NCBI RefSeq assembly: GCF_000828895.1
Contig: NZ_AP014568.1
Location: 1,619,858 to 1,683,857, forward strand
DNA length: 64,000 nucleotides
Origin: Serpentinimonas raichei
GTDB taxonomy: Bacteria > Pseudomonadota > Gammaproteobacteria > Burkholderiales > Burkholderiaceae_C
Direction: 5' to 3'
The notes under the pieces: generated by a model
Told to the model about the DNA's origin: nothing
Databases searched by the model: none
What the model saw: only the letters and a program-made list of their open reading frames with translations
Made by a program: the position numbers and the translations under genes
Shown here: positions 1 to 9,149 of the stretch, one piece after another
How positions within the stretch are numbered: position 1 is the stretch's first letter
Layout of the letters: each line of letters opens with the position of its first letter

Positions 1-236
1 GGCTGGGCGTTGTAATGCTCCAACCAAGCTTGCGTCAGGGCCGGGTCAGCCAAATCTTGCTTGTTGAGGATTTTCAGCGTCGGCTTGGGTCCGATCAGGC
101 GCGCCAGCATCGGGTTGGCGCTGGAACCCGGCAGCCGCGCGTCGAGCAGCTCGATCACCACGTCGATGGACTTGAGGCGCTCGGCGATCGCTTTTTGCGT
201 CGCGTGCATGTGCCCGGGAAACCATTGCACCGCCAT
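1..236 (-). CDS. rbgA: Ribosome biogenesis GTPase RbgA/YlqF, N-terminal part
   Basis: The gene is cut by the window edge; only the first 78 codons are present. The product starts MAVQWFPGHM, the N-terminal signature of the YlqF/RbgA family, and carries the G4 motif NKQD at residues 58-61. G4 lies ahead of the missing G1 and G3, as expected for a circularly permuted GTPase. In the family this GTPase acts late in assembly of the large ribosomal subunit. The ATG lies 25 nt beyond the stop of the upstream phosphatase gene on the same strand, so co-transcription is likely. The start is supported by the conserved N-terminus and an AGAAAG stretch just upstream. Confidence 0.9.
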   Translation of the reverse strand, partial: MAVQWFPGHMHATQKAIAERLKSIDVVIELLDARLPGSSANPMLARLIGPKPTLKILNKQDLADPALTQAWLEHYNAQ

Positions 237-261
237 ATCGTGTTCTTTCTGGTGCGCGCGC

Positions 262-921
262 TTAGGCGTGAGCAGCCAGCCAAGCGCGCAACTCGGCCAG
301 CGAGTGCGCGACGTGCAGCGGGCCTAGGGGATCGAAGTGGGCATGGTCGTGCGCGCCGTAGCTCACGCCCACACTGGCGCAGCCGGCGTTGCGCGCCATC
401 AGCAAATCGTGTGTGGTGTCACCGATCATGAGCGTGCGCTCGGGGGCGGTGTCAAAAGCCTGCATCAGCTCATGGAGCATCAGCGGGTGTGGCTTGCCGG
501 CGGTTTCGTCGGCGGTGCGCGAGCCATCGAACACCCCGTGCAACTGCACCGAGTGCAGCGCTTCGTCGAGGCCGCGGCGGCTTTTTCCGGTGGCAACCAC
601 TAGCAGGTGCTGGCGCTGGCGCAGCTCGGCCAGCAGCGGCAGCACCCCATCAAACAAAGTCAGCTCGTGCTGCTGCGCCAGATAATGCTGCTGATAGCGC
701 TGGCCCAGCAGGGGGTAGCGCTCGGGGGGCACGTCGGGGGCGACATGCGCCAACGCCTGCATCAGGCCCATGCCGATCACCCAAGCGGCTTGCTCGTCGC
801 TGGGCACCCGGCCGCCGACGTCGCGCACCGCCGCCTGGATCGCTCGCACGATCTGCGCGGTGGAATCGAACAGGGTGCCGTCCCAGTCGAAGGCGATGAG
901 GTCGAATTGGCGCGGGCGCAT
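262..921 (-). CDS. HAD-family hydrolase, phosphoglycolate phosphatase-like
   Basis: This 219-residue protein has all four HAD motifs: DWDGT with D12 (nucleophile) and D14, T111 in ATGKS, K143 in GKPHP, and GDTTHD with D168 and D172. An alpha-helical cap between motifs I and II fits the Gph/subclass I phosphatases that dephosphorylate small phospho-metabolites such as 2-phosphoglycolate. The true substrate cannot be read from sequence. It lies downstream of rluC and hns and just ahead of rbgA, all on the minus strand. In related bacteria a HAD hydrolase often follows rluC directly; here an H-NS gene sits between them. Confidence 0.85.
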   Translation of the reverse strand: MRPRQFDLIAFDWDGTLFDSTAQIVRAIQAAVRDVGGRVPSDEQAAWVIGMGLMQALAHVAPDVPPERYPLLGQRYQQHYLAQQHELTLFDGVLPLLAELRQRQHLLVVATGKSRRGLDEALHSVQLHGVFDGSRTADETAGKPHPLMLHELMQAFDTAPERTLMIGDTTHDLLMARNAGCASVGVSYGAHDHAHFDPLGPLHVAHSLAELRAWLAAHA

Positions 922-986
922 GGGACAAAAAGAAAAAGGGGCGGACTCTCAGAAAGGAGAGCGGCTGCAAGCGGCGCAGCAACGAC

Positions 987-1009
987 AAAGGGCGCAGCAC
1001 GCGCCCTTT
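987..1009 (-). terminator. Hairpin behind the H-NS gene
   Basis: A perfect 9-bp stem (AAAGGGCGC / GCGCCCTTT) with a 5-nt loop lies 86 nt past the hns stop. On the minus strand the stem ends in CCCTTT but is followed by GTCGTTG, not a clean U-tract. A terminator separating hns from the phosphatase gene is the simplest reading. Confidence 0.5.
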
Positions 1010-1095
1010 GGGTCGGCGTCACGCAGCGCGCCCGAAGGCAAGCCGCGGCACGCCCCGCATTATCGCAGAACGGCTGCGCTAGCGCAGCAGCGCGC

Positions 1096-1392
1096 TCAAA
1101 TGCGGTAGCTTTCGATGTTTTTGCCTTCGGCTTGCAGCGCCCGCACCCACTCGGGCTTGCGCCCTGGCCCGCCCGACCAGGTTTCGCCGTTGGGGCCTTT
1201 GAATTTGGCCGGGGCTTTGGCGCGTGCACCGGTTTTGCGCACGGCAGCACCCAAGTCTTCGAGCGTAATGCCGTGCTCTTTCATGGTGGCCTTGATGCCC
1301 AGAACAACATTGGCCAATTCCTGCTTGCGCATCTGTTCGGCTTGCACCAGCAGGGCTTCGGCTTGGGCTTTGAGTTCGGCGTAAGTTGCCAT
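1096..1392 (-). CDS. H-NS family histone-like nucleoid protein
   Basis: A 98-residue protein of typical beta-proteobacterial H-NS-like length. Residues 1-45 are a predicted helical oligomerisation segment. Residues 71-83 (TWSGGPGRKPEWV) are the H-NS DNA-binding loop, in the GGPGRKP form instead of the more common GRGR-type core. Such proteins bind AT-rich DNA in the minor groove and silence acquired genes. A good AGGA ribosome-binding site precedes the ATG by 8 nt. The gene has its own candidate promoter in the 3' end of rluC and a hairpin behind it, so it is probably expressed independently of its neighbours. Confidence 0.9.
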   Translation of the reverse strand: MATYAELKAQAEALLVQAEQMRKQELANVVLGIKATMKEHGITLEDLGAAVRKTGARAKAPAKFKGPNGETWSGGPGRKPEWVRALQAEGKNIESYRI

Positions 1393-1430
1393 ATCGGGGT
1401 TCCTTTAACGGAAAGTTTACAAGAGCCTCT

Positions 1431-1459
1431 ATTGTAATCACAAAAAACGTTGACAATCG
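1431..1459 (-). promoter_or_regulatory. Candidate promoter for the H-NS gene
   Basis: On the minus strand a TACAAT -10 hexamer (1436-1431) lies 38 nt ahead of the hns start codon. A weak CGATTG matches the -35 position with 17-bp spacing. The -10 falls in the short gap after rluC and the -35 inside the rluC 3' end, in a locally AT-rich patch. Confidence 0.4.
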
Positions 1460-2442
1460 GCCCAAGCCAACAAATCGGTCGGCAATGTTGCTTGCAGTTG
1501 CAGCTCCTGCCCTTGCAAAGGGTGCACGAAACGCAATTGCCAGGCGTGCAAAAACATGCGCTTGCCGCCCAGTTTTTGCAAAGTGCGGTTCCAGCCAAAG
1601 TCACCGTATTTGTCATCGCCCGCGATCGGGTGCCCGGCGTGTGACAAATGCACCCGAATCTGGTGCGTGCGCCCGGTTTTGATCGTCACGGCCAGCAGCG
1701 TCGCCATTGGTGCCGCGCCCCCTGCATCGGTGTCACCCAAAGCCAGCTGCCCGAGCACCCGCACCAAGCTGATCGAGCGCATGCCCTGCGGATCGTGCTC
1801 GTCGGTGACGCGCACCCGGCGCTCGCCATCGGGCAGCAAATACTTGTGCAAGGGCCAGTCGAGCACTTTCAGCCGAGTCGGCCAACTGCCCTTGACCAGG
1901 GCCAAATAGGTTTTTCCCATGCTGCGTTGGCGCAATTGGTCTTGCAAGGTGCGCAGCACGCTGCGTTTTTTGGCCACCAGCAAAATGCCGCTGGTGTCGC
2001 GGTCCAAGCGATGCACCAGCTCCAGCAGCGGCGCCTCGGGCCGCGCACGGCGCAGCTGCTCGATCACCCCAAACGAAACCCCGCTGCCCCCGTGCACCGC
2101 CACCCCGGCAGGCTTGTCGATGGCCAGCAAGGCGTCGTCCTCGTAGAGCACGGGAAATTCGCGCGGTGGCGCTGCGCCCTCCTCGTCGGCCTTCAGGCGC
2201 CCGCTCTCAGGCAGGCGCAGCGGCGGTATGCGCAGCACATCGCCCGTTGCGACCCGGCTGTCGGCCTGCACCCGGCCCTTGTTGCGCCGCACCTCACCAG
2301 AGCGGATGACGCGGTAGATCAGGCTTTTGGGTGCGCCTTTGAGCTCGCGCAACAGGTAGTTGTCGAGCCGCTGGCCGTCGGATTCGGCATCGACCACGAG
2401 CTGGCGCACGCCGGCACTGGAATTGTTTATAATGGTTGTCAC
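1438..2442 (-). CDS. rluC: 23S rRNA pseudouridine synthase RluC
   Basis: This 334-residue RluA-family enzyme has an N-terminal S4 RNA-binding domain (about residues 22-74) and a catalytic domain with the signature HRLDRDTSG at 144-152; D147 is the predicted nucleophile. It isomerises uridines to pseudouridine in 23S rRNA. The assignment as RluC, not RluD, rests on the S4 domain plus the divergent arrangement with rne, which is conserved from E. coli to beta-proteobacteria. The ATG overlaps the AT-rich region that may also hold the rne promoter. Confidence 0.9.
   Translation of the reverse strand: MTTIINNSSAGVRQLVVDAESDGQRLDNYLLRELKGAPKSLIYRVIRSGEVRRNKGRVQADSRVATGDVLRIPPLRLPESGRLKADEEGAAPPREFPVLYEDDALLAIDKPAGVAVHGGSGVSFGVIEQLRRARPEAPLLELVHRLDRDTSGILLVAKKRSVLRTLQDQLRQRSMGKTYLALVKGSWPTRLKVLDWPLHKYLLPDGERRVRVTDEHDPQGMRSISLVRVLGQLALGDTDAGGAAPMATLLAVTIKTGRTHQIRVHLSHAGHPIAGDDKYGDFGWNRTLQKLGGKRMFLHAWQLRFVHPLQGQELQLQATLPTDLLAWADCQRFL
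2428..2433 (+). promoter_or_regulatory. Candidate -10 element for rne
   Basis: A perfect TATAAT on the plus strand, inside the first codons of the divergent rluC. No good -35 is found at 16-18 bp spacing. If used, transcription would start near 2440 and give a leader of about 500 nt, in keeping with the long rne leader known in E. coli. Confidence 0.3.
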
Positions 2443-2942
2443 CAGAGTCGATGGGTTGGTGTTTGAGCAGCCTTGAAATCAAGCTAGGATTTTAAGGGCA
2501 CGCGCCACCACCCCCGATTCGGTAACAAGTTGCCAGCCCTGCCCTTTCGTGCCGCCCCGCCTTGGCAGCAACGTAGCCGCCCACAGCGGCCGCACGAACC
2601 GCAGGTCGAGTCGACGTCGTCGAAGCGAACCCGATACGGAATACCCCAAACGTCCAGCCCACGCGCGCCGCGCCGCGCCGGGCTGGACGCGGACCAAAGT
2701 GAAACCAAAGCCCCTCTGGCAGACGCTGTGACAGCCCCCCACTGGCCCCCTTTGATCACCGCCCTCCACGCGCCCATGCCTTGGCAGGTTTGAGGCTGTG
2801 CGGTCGCGCCCACCCAGCCGACCGCACAGCCCACCCTAAGCCCGGGATCTCCGGCAATTCCTCCTCGTTCGCACGTCGCACGTTGGCCGCTGGCCGTGCG
2901 CCCCATTTGGGGCATGTTGTGCAAAAGACCGAGGAATTTTTT
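2443..2942 (+). promoter_or_regulatory. Structured 5' leader region of rne
   Basis: This 500-nt stretch between rluC and rne holds no convincing gene. It contains several perfect inverted repeats: a 10-bp stem at 2651-2660/2680-2689, a 13-bp stem at 2794-2806/2819-2831 with a 12-nt loop, a 6-bp stem at 2877-2882/2895-2900, and a 6-bp stem at 2900-2905/2908-2913 just before the ribosome-binding site GAGGAA. In E. coli, RNase E controls its own mRNA through hairpins in a 361-nt leader. An analogous autoregulatory leader is inferred here by position and structure, not by sequence similarity. Confidence 0.55.
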
Positions 2943-5900
2943 ATGAAACGCATGCTGATCAACGCCACCCAGTCCGAAGAACGGCGGTTGGCCATCGTAG
3001 ACGGGCAAAAACTGCTCGACTACGAAATCGAAATCGAAGGGCGCGAGCAGCGCAAAGGCAATATCTACAAGGCCGTGGTGACGCGCGTCGAGCCTTCGCT
3101 GGAAGCCTGCTTCGTGGATTACGGCGAAGACCGCCAAGGCTTTTTGCCGTTCAAGGAAATCGGGCGCCAATACTTCCAAGGCAATGCCTCGCCCGCCCAG
3201 GCGCGCATCCAGGACGTGATCAAAGAAGGCCAGGAACTGCTGGTTCAAATCGAAAAAGAAGAGCGCGGCAACAAAGGCGCGGCCCTCACCACCTTCGTCA
3301 GCTTGGCCGGGCGCTACGTGGTGCTGATGCCCAACAACCCGCGCGGCGGTGGCGTGAGCCGGCGCATCGAAGGCGACGAACGGGCCGAACTCAAAGCGGT
3401 GCTGGACCAGCTCGACTACCCGGGTGGCATGAGCATCATCGCGCGCACCGCCGGCATAGGGCGCGAAGCGGGTGAATTGCAATGGGACTTGAACTACCTG
3501 CTCAAGCTCTGGAACGCCATCGACGGCGCCGCCAAAGCCGGCAAGGGCGCGTTCCTGATTTACCAGGAATCGAGCCTGGTGATCCGCGCCATCCGCGACT
3601 ATTTCAACAGCCAGATCGGTGAAATCCTGATCGACACCGACGACATCTACGAGCAAGCGCACCAGTTCATGAGCCACGTGATGCCCGAACATGGGCATCG
3701 GGTGAAGCGCTACCGCGACGACGCGCCGCTGTTTTCGCGCTTCCAGATGGAGCACCAGATCGAAACCGCCTACAGCCGCACGGTGCAACTGCCCAGCGGT
3801 GGCGCGATCGTGATCGACCAGACCGAAGCGCTGGTGGCGGTGGACGTGAACTCGGCGCGCTCCATCAAGGGCGGCGACATCGAGGAAACCGCGTTGCGCA
3901 CCAACCTCGAGGCCGCCGACGAAGTGGCGCGCCAAGCCCGGCTGCGCGATTTGGGCGGCCTGCTGGTGATCGACTTCATCGACATGGAAGAATCGCGCAA
4001 CCGGCGCGATGTAGAAAACCGCCTGCGCGATGCGCTGCGCCAAGACCGCGCCCGGGTGCAGTTCAGCGCCATCAGCAAATTTGGCCTGCTCGAAATGAGC
4101 CGCCAGCGCCTGCGCCCCACCTTGGCCGAAGGGGCCTCCATCCCCTGCCCGCGCTGCGGCGGCTCGGGCCACATCCGCGACACCGAGAGCTCGGCGCTGC
4201 AAATTTTGCGCGTGATCCAAGAAGAATCGCTCAAAGACGGCACCGCCGCCGTGTTCGTGCAGGTGCCGGTTGAAGTGGCAAGCTTTTTGCTCAACGAAAA
4301 ACGCACCGAGATCACCAAGATCGAGCTGCGCCAGCGCATCAACGTGCTGCTGGTGCCCAACAAATCGCTCGACACCCCACACTACAAGCTCGAACGCCTC
4401 AAGCACGACGACCCGCGCCTCGACAAGCTCGACGCCAGCTACCGGCTGGCCGAAGAAATCGACGACGTGGCCACCGTGACCCGGCGCAGCCACGAGCGCG
4501 CCAACAAGCAAGAGCCGCTGATCAAGGGCGTGCTGCCCGACGGCCCGGCGCCGCAGGCTGCGGCCAAAGCCAGCCCGGCCGAGGCCCCGGCTGCGCCAGC
4601 GGCTCCTGTGGCTGCCGCCGCAGCGGGCGCAACCCATGCCGCCACGCCGCGCACTGGCGGCGCCGCCCAAGCGCCCACTTCTGCTGCAGCGCCGAGCGGT
4701 TTCATGGCCTGGTTCAAGCGCTTGCTGGGCTTGGAGCCGAGCGCCGCGCCGGCTGCGGACAGCGTGGTGCCATCCACCCCGGCCAGCCCCATACCCGCCA
4801 CCGCATCTGCCCGGGCCGAGCTTGGGCGCGGCGGACGTGGGGGCGCAGGCCGCGGCCGCAATGGCGAACGCGGCGAACGCGGCGAGCGCGGTGATCGTGG
4901 TCCGCGGCCTGAAGGCGCTAGCGAGGCCGCAGGCCGTGGTGGCGAGCGCGGCAGCCGCGGTGAGCGCAGCGACCGGGGCGAGCGTCCTGCCCGCCCTGAA
5001 GGCCGCATTGAAGGGCGTGCCGATTCCGCCACCGAGGGCCGCGAGCCCCGCGCCGAGCGTGGCAACGCCCGCACCGAAGCCGGCGAGCGCACCGAACGCG
5101 GCGAGGCACGCCGCCCTGCGCGCCCGGATCGCGAAGGCCGCAGCGAACGCGAAGGCCGTGAGCCACGCGAACCCCGCGAAGGCCGGCGTGAGGGCAGCGA
5201 GGCCCAAGCCAGCAGCGCCCCTGCGAACCTAGACGGTGACATGAGCCCTGCCAGCACAGGCACCGGCAGCGAGACCCCACGGCGTGAGCGCGGTGGGCGT
5301 GGCCGTGGTGGCGAAGGCCGACGCGGTGCCACCATCCCAGTCAACGGGGTCGATTCTGTTGCATCCAGTGCCGAGGAGGCCAGCGCCGAGCGCCCCTTGA
5401 CCGACGCTGCGTCAACCGATGCGTCGGGCACCCCGCAGCTGCCCAGCGAGCGCGAGGCCGAAGACACCGGCAGCCGCCGCCGCAGCCGCGACCGCTACGG
5501 GCGCGACCGGCGCGATCGCACCGCCGGCACCGAAGCCAGCGACAGCGCCGACAACACCGATGTGAGCGATGACAGCCCTGCCAATGCTCCTGCTGCCACA
5601 CCTGCTGCCGCAGCGGTTGTTGCAACTGCCGCCGAGGCCAGCCAAGAAGTCGAGGCGCAACCGCGCTCCTACTTCAGCCGCGCCAGCAGCCAGGCTGCAG
5701 CCGATGCGCCCGCAGCAGCCGATGCACCCGCTGCTCCCAGCAGCGCCGCTGCGCCCGCACCAAGCCCCCGCGCAGTGACCGACACGGACAGCGCTGCGCT
5801 GCCTGCGGCGGCCCCTGTGCCCGCGCCAGCGCCAGCGGTCGCTCCCACCTCAACTGCCACCGTCGCCACCGAGCAGCAGCCCAGCGCCCAGGCCAGCACC

Positions 5901-6122
5901 CCCTACGTGCTGCCGCTGACCGAGCTCGAAGCGCTGGCCAGCCAAGTGGGCTTGCAATGGGTGCAGTCCGACGCCGCCCGCGTCGAGCAGGCCCGCGCCG
6001 CCAGCGCGGCCCAAGCGCCAGCGCCGCATGCGCCGCGCCAGCCCAAGCCGGTTCAAATGCCCGGCGATGGCCCGTTGGTGCTGGTCGAAACCCGCCGCGA
6101 CCTGCGCCAACTGAACTTTTAA
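2943..6122 (+). CDS. rne: Ribonuclease E
   Basis: A 1059-residue endoribonuclease that cleaves AU-rich single-stranded RNA in mRNA decay and in rRNA/tRNA processing. The catalytic half has an S1 domain from about residue 39, catalytic aspartates D301 (in VAVDVNSA) and D344 (in VIDFIDM), and the zinc-link CPRC at 402-405, which holds the tetramer together. All three match the E. coli spacing within two residues. From about residue 520 the protein is low-complexity: an Ala/Pro-rich linker, then a long Arg/Gly/Glu tract with repeated [15 protein letters not shown] units (roughly 630-850), then an Ala/Pro region and a conserved C-terminal tail. The disordered half probably binds RNA and degradosome partners. 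Start chosen at the ATG behind GAGGAA. Confidence 0.97.
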   Translation: MKRMLINATQSEERRLAIVDGQKLLDYEIEIEGREQRKGNIYKAVVTRVEPSLEACFVDYGEDRQGFLPFKEIGRQYFQGNASPAQARIQDVIKEGQELLVQIEKEERGNKGAALTTFVSLAGRYVVLMPNNPRGGGVSRRIEGDERAELKAVLDQLDYPGGMSIIARTAGIGREAGELQWDLNYLLKLWNAIDGAAKAGKGAFLIYQESSLVIRAIRDYFNSQIGEILIDTDDIYEQAHQFMSHVMPEHGHRVKRYRDDAPLFSRFQMEHQIETAYSRTVQLPSGGAIVIDQTEALVAVDVNSARSIKGGDIEETALRTNLEAADEVARQARLRDLGGLLVIDFIDMEESRNRRDVENRLRDALRQDRARVQFSAISKFGLLEMSRQRLRPTLAEGASIPCPRCGGSGHIRDTESSALQILRVIQEESLKDGTAAVFVQVPVEVASFLLNEKRTEITKIELRQRINVLLVPNKSLDTPHYKLERLKHDDPRLDKLDASYRLAEEIDDVATVTRRSHERANKQEPLIKGVLPDGPAPQAAAKASPAEAPAAPAAPVAAAAAGATHAATPRTGGAAQAPTSAAAPSGFMAWFKRLLGLEPSAAPAADSVVPSTPASPIPATASARAELGRGGRGGAGRGRNGERGERGERGDRGPRPEGASEAAGRGGERGSRGERSDRGERPARPEGRIEGRADSATEGREPRAERGNARTEAGERTERGEARRPARPDREGRSEREGREPREPREGRREGSEAQASSAPANLDGDMSPASTGTGSETPRRERGGRGRGGEGRRGATIPVNGVDSVASSAEEASAERPLTDAASTDASGTPQLPSEREAEDTGSRRRSRDRYGRDRRDRTAGTEASDSADNTDVSDDSPANAPAATPAAAAVVATAAEASQEVEAQPRSYFSRASSQAAADAPAAADAPAAPSSAAAPAPSPRAVTDTDSAALPAAAPVPAPAPAVAPTSTATVATEQQPSAQASTPYVLPLTELEALASQVGLQWVQSDAARVEQARAASAAQAPAPHAPRQPKPVQMPGDGPLVLVETRRDLRQLNF

Positions 6123-6193
6123 CCGCCCGCTGGACTCAGGCTTTGATGCGAATCAAGGCCTGCGTCAGCGGCCACCGCTATTTTTGTTGTGCC

Positions 6194-6733
6194 ATGAACA
6201 CCGCCACCCTAGAACCCACCGAAGCCGCAGCCGCCAGCCCCCCGGCGCGCGAGTTTGCGCCCGTGCCCGACTTGGTCTGGTCCGAGGCGCTGCAAATTGG
6301 TGACGCCCGCATGGACGCCACGCACCAAGAAATGGTCGAGTTGCTGGCGCGCCTGCGCGCCCTGCCGCCCGAGCAGCAACTGGCGCCCTACCACGAGCTG
6401 GTCGCGCACACCACCGAGCACTTTGCTCAAGAAGACCGCTGGATGCTGGCCAGCGGCTTCACTGCCGACAACTGCCACAGCCTGCAGCACAAAAGCGTGC
6501 TCGACACCCTGCTGGCCGTCGAAGCCCACTTCCACAAGGGCGACCGCAGCATCATCACCCGCATGGCCGAGGCGCTGGCCGAGTGGTTGCCGCTGCACGC
6601 GCAGAGCATGGACGCCGGGCTGGCGCAGCACCTGCAAGCGCTGCAATTCGATACCCAGACCGAAACCCTGCCCGACCCCTCGCAGGTGCGCCCGGCCAGC
6701 ATGAGCGGCTGCGGCAGCATCAGTTGCAGCTAA
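6194..6733 (+). CDS. Bacteriohemerythrin-like protein
   Basis: This 179-residue protein carries a single hemerythrin fold. Predicted di-iron ligands are H44 (in MDATHQE), H76 and E80 (HFAQE), H95 and H99 (CHSLQHK), and the downstream pair in WLPLHAQSMD. It should reversibly bind O2 and could act in oxygen supply, sensing or storage. It lacks transmembrane segments or a signalling domain, so it is a soluble single-domain form. The C-terminal tail is extended and ends in a Cys-containing CGSISCS stretch of unknown purpose. It lies 41 nt before a membrane protein gene on the same strand; a functional link is only suggested. Confidence 0.9.
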   Translation: MNTATLEPTEAAAASPPAREFAPVPDLVWSEALQIGDARMDATHQEMVELLARLRALPPEQQLAPYHELVAHTTEHFAQEDRWMLASGFTADNCHSLQHKSVLDTLLAVEAHFHKGDRSIITRMAEALAEWLPLHAQSMDAGLAQHLQALQFDTQTETLPDPSQVRPASMSGCGSISCS

Positions 6734-6773
6734 GCCCGTTCCACTCCAGCCCCTGGAAAACCCCCGAAGCCCA

Positions 6774-7472
6774 ATGAGCACCCCGCAGCGCAAACCCGCC
6801 AGCCCCCTGACCGAGGTCTTGATCGCGGTCATCGTGCCGTCGATCATCCTGATGCAGCTCAGCGGCCCCGAAGACCTCGGGCCCGTCAACGCGCTGCTGC
6901 TGGCGCTGGCCTTTCCGCTCGGCTGGGGCGCGCGCGACCTCTGGTTGCAACGCCGCCTCAACCCCTTTGCCGTGCTTGGCTTGGTCAGCATCGGGCTCAC
7001 CGGCGGCATCGGCCTGCTGGAGCTCGACGCCTTCTGGCTGGCAGTCAAAGAGGCCGCCATTCCGGGCCTGATCGGGCTGGCGGTGATCGGCTCCACCTGG
7101 ACCCGCTACCCGCTCATCCGCACCGTGCTCTACCACCCGCGCCTGATCGACGTCGAGCGCGTGCAAGCGCAGTTGCTGCTGCGCGGTGCCCAGGCCGAGT
7201 TTGAAGCGCGGCTGCAACGCGCCACCTGGATGCTGGGTGCCACCTTCTTCTTTTCGGCCACCATGAACTTCATTTTGGCGCGCTGGATCGTGGTCAGCCC
7301 GGCCGGCACCACCGCCTTCAATGAAGAGCTCGGGCGCCTCACGCTCCTGAGCTACCCCATGATCGCCATCCCGGCCACGCTGATGATGCTGCTCGTGCTC
7401 TACTATATCGGGCGCGCCATCCACCAGCTCACCGGGCTCAAGCTGACCGAGTGCCTGCACACGGCGCAGTAA
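6774..7472 (+). CDS. VC0807-like integral membrane protein
   Basis: A 232-residue protein with about six hydrophobic segments (near residues 14-30, 38-55, 63-80, 90-108, 150-170 and 190-215) and no catalytic motif I can name. It resembles the VC0807 family, distantly related to YciB/septation-protein-like membrane proteins. No function is established. The gap to the hemerythrin gene is 40 nt with no obvious terminator, so the two may form a small operon. Confidence 0.65.
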   Translation: MSTPQRKPASPLTEVLIAVIVPSIILMQLSGPEDLGPVNALLLALAFPLGWGARDLWLQRRLNPFAVLGLVSIGLTGGIGLLELDAFWLAVKEAAIPGLIGLAVIGSTWTRYPLIRTVLYHPRLIDVERVQAQLLLRGAQAEFEARLQRATWMLGATFFFSATMNFILARWIVVSPAGTTAFNEELGRLTLLSYPMIAIPATLMMLLVLYYIGRAIHQLTGLKLTECLHTAQ

Positions 7473-7594
7473 GCCCCCCCAAGCAAGCCCCCAGCGCGAC
7501 TGCAGCGCCATATTTCACGCCCCGGCAGCCACTTTTCAACAGCTCGGGGCGCCCCGGGCGCTACCATGCGGGATCTATAACAGGAGACCCGCCC

Positions 7595-8749
7595 ATGACC
7601 GTCATCACCTGCGTCGAAGACCTGCGCCGCTTGGCCCAAAAGCGCGTGCCACGCATGTTTTACGACTATGCCGACAGCGGTTCGTGGACCGAAAGCACCT
7701 ACCGCGCCAACGAGGCCGACTTCGTGCCCATCAAGCTGCGCCAGCGCGTGGCGGTCAACATGGAGGGGCGCAGCACCCGCAGCACCCTGATCGGCCAAGA
7801 AGTGGCGATGCCGGTCGCGCTGGCCCCCACCGGCCTGACCGGCATGCAGCACGCCGACGGCGAAATCCTGGCCGCCCGCGCCGCGCGCGCTTTTGGCGTG
7901 CCGTTCACGCTCTCGACCATGAGCATCTGCTCGATCGAAGACGTGGCGGAGCACGCCGGCCCGGGTTTCTGGTTTCAGCTCTACGTGATGCGCGACCGCG
8001 ACTTCATCGCCCGCCTGATAGACCGCGCCAAGGCCGCCGGCTGCTCGGCGCTGGTGCTCACGCTCGATTTGCAAATTTTGGGCCAGCGCCACAAAGACCT
8101 CAAAAACGGCCTCTCGGCCCCGCCCAAACCCACCTTGGCCAGCGTGCTCGACCTGCTCACCAAGCCGCGCTGGTGCCTGGGGATGGCGCGCACCAGCCGA
8201 CGCCAGTTTGGCAACATCGTCGGCCACGTCAAGGGCGTGAGCGATATGTCGCAGCTCAGCGCCTGGACCGCGCAGCAGTTCGACCCCGCCCTGAATTGGG
8301 CCGATGTGGAGTGGGTGAAAAAGCGCTGGGGCGGCAAGCTCATCCTCAAGGGCATCCAAGACGAAGCCGATGCGCGCTTGGCGGTCGAGTCCGGGGCCGA
8401 TGCGCTGATTGTGAGCAACCACGGCGGACGCCAACTCGACGGGGCCGAGAGCAGCATCCGCGCCCTGCCCAAAATCGTTGCCGCCGTGGGCTCGCAGATC
8501 GAAGTGCACATGGACGGCGGCATCCGCAGCGGCCAAGACGTGCTCAAAGCCCGCGCCTTGGGTGCGCGCGGCACCTACATCGGCCGCGCCTTCCTCTACG
8601 GCCTGGGGGCCATGGGCGAAGCCGGCGTCAGCAAGGTGCTGGAGCTGATGCAAAAAGAGCTGGAGCTCAGCATGGCCTTCACTGGCCACACCGACATAGC
8701 AACCGTGGACCGCTCGATTTTGCTGCCCGGCACCTTCCCAGTGGCTTAA
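7595..8749 (+). CDS. lldD: FMN-dependent alpha-hydroxy-acid dehydrogenase, L-lactate dehydrogenase type
   Basis: This 384-residue protein is a full-length member of the FMN-dependent 2-hydroxyacid dehydrogenase family. The active-site signature SNHGGRQLDG contains the catalytic histidine H276, and the FMN-phosphate binding part HMDGGIRSGQD follows. The family oxidises L-lactate or related 2-hydroxy acids, passing electrons to quinone or oxygen; LldD is the best guess, but glycolate or mandelate oxidation cannot be excluded. The start has a strong CAGGAG site 8 nt upstream. It is transcribed alone, converging on soxZ. Confidence 0.85.
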   Translation: MTVITCVEDLRRLAQKRVPRMFYDYADSGSWTESTYRANEADFVPIKLRQRVAVNMEGRSTRSTLIGQEVAMPVALAPTGLTGMQHADGEILAARAARAFGVPFTLSTMSICSIEDVAEHAGPGFWFQLYVMRDRDFIARLIDRAKAAGCSALVLTLDLQILGQRHKDLKNGLSAPPKPTLASVLDLLTKPRWCLGMARTSRRQFGNIVGHVKGVSDMSQLSAWTAQQFDPALNWADVEWVKKRWGGKLILKGIQDEADARLAVESGADALIVSNHGGRQLDGAESSIRALPKIVAAVGSQIEVHMDGGIRSGQDVLKARALGARGTYIGRAFLYGLGAMGEAGVSKVLELMQKELELSMAFTGHTDIATVDRSILLPGTFPVA

Positions 8750-8793
8750 AGGCGCGCCTTGACTTTTATGCCTGCAATGCCGACGACGGTGCT

Positions 8794-9105
8794 TTAAGCA
8801 ATCACCGCTTCTTCGGTGCGGGTACCGCCCCGGTTATCGGTCCAGCGCACCGCCACGCGCTGACCCTTGGCGGCACCGCGGAACTTGAACGCCAAAAAGG
8901 GGTTTTGCGATACCGCTGGCCCCCAGACACCCGAGAGCACGGTGCGGCCGTTGTGTGTGGCCTCGACATTGGTGATGTAGTGCGCCGCAATCGGGCTGCC
9001 ATCGGAGCCGCGGCGCAAGCCGGTTTCCATCGGGTGCGCCATCAACACGCGAACAGTGGTCACGCCACCCTCTTCGGTGGCTCGAACACGCATCGGACCT
9101 GCCAT
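8794..9105 (-). CDS. soxZ: Thiosulfate oxidation carrier subunit SoxZ
   Basis: This 103-residue protein matches the SoxZ family in length and in its immunoglobulin-like beta-sandwich pattern, beginning MAGPMRVRA and including the AHPMETG motif. SoxZ pairs with SoxY in the periplasm to form the carrier on which sulfur intermediates ride during thiosulfate oxidation. A GGAG site lies 7 nt before the ATG. It follows soxY by 44 nt. No other intact sox gene is present in the window. Confidence 0.92.
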   Translation of the reverse strand: MAGPMRVRATEEGGVTTVRVLMAHPMETGLRRGSDGSPIAAHYITNVEATHNGRTVLSGVWGPAVSQNPFLAFKFRGAAKGQRVAVRWTDNRGGTRTEEAVIA

Positions 9106-9149
9106 GATAATTCTCCAGATAGGACTGTGTAGGGTGCTGCTGCCGCGCC

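Noticed and set aside
2484..5207. A 907-codon open frame on the minus strand opposite rne
   Set aside because: It is the antisense shadow of a highly GC-rich gene. Its product is low-complexity and has no family features, while the plus-strand frame has all RNase E motifs.
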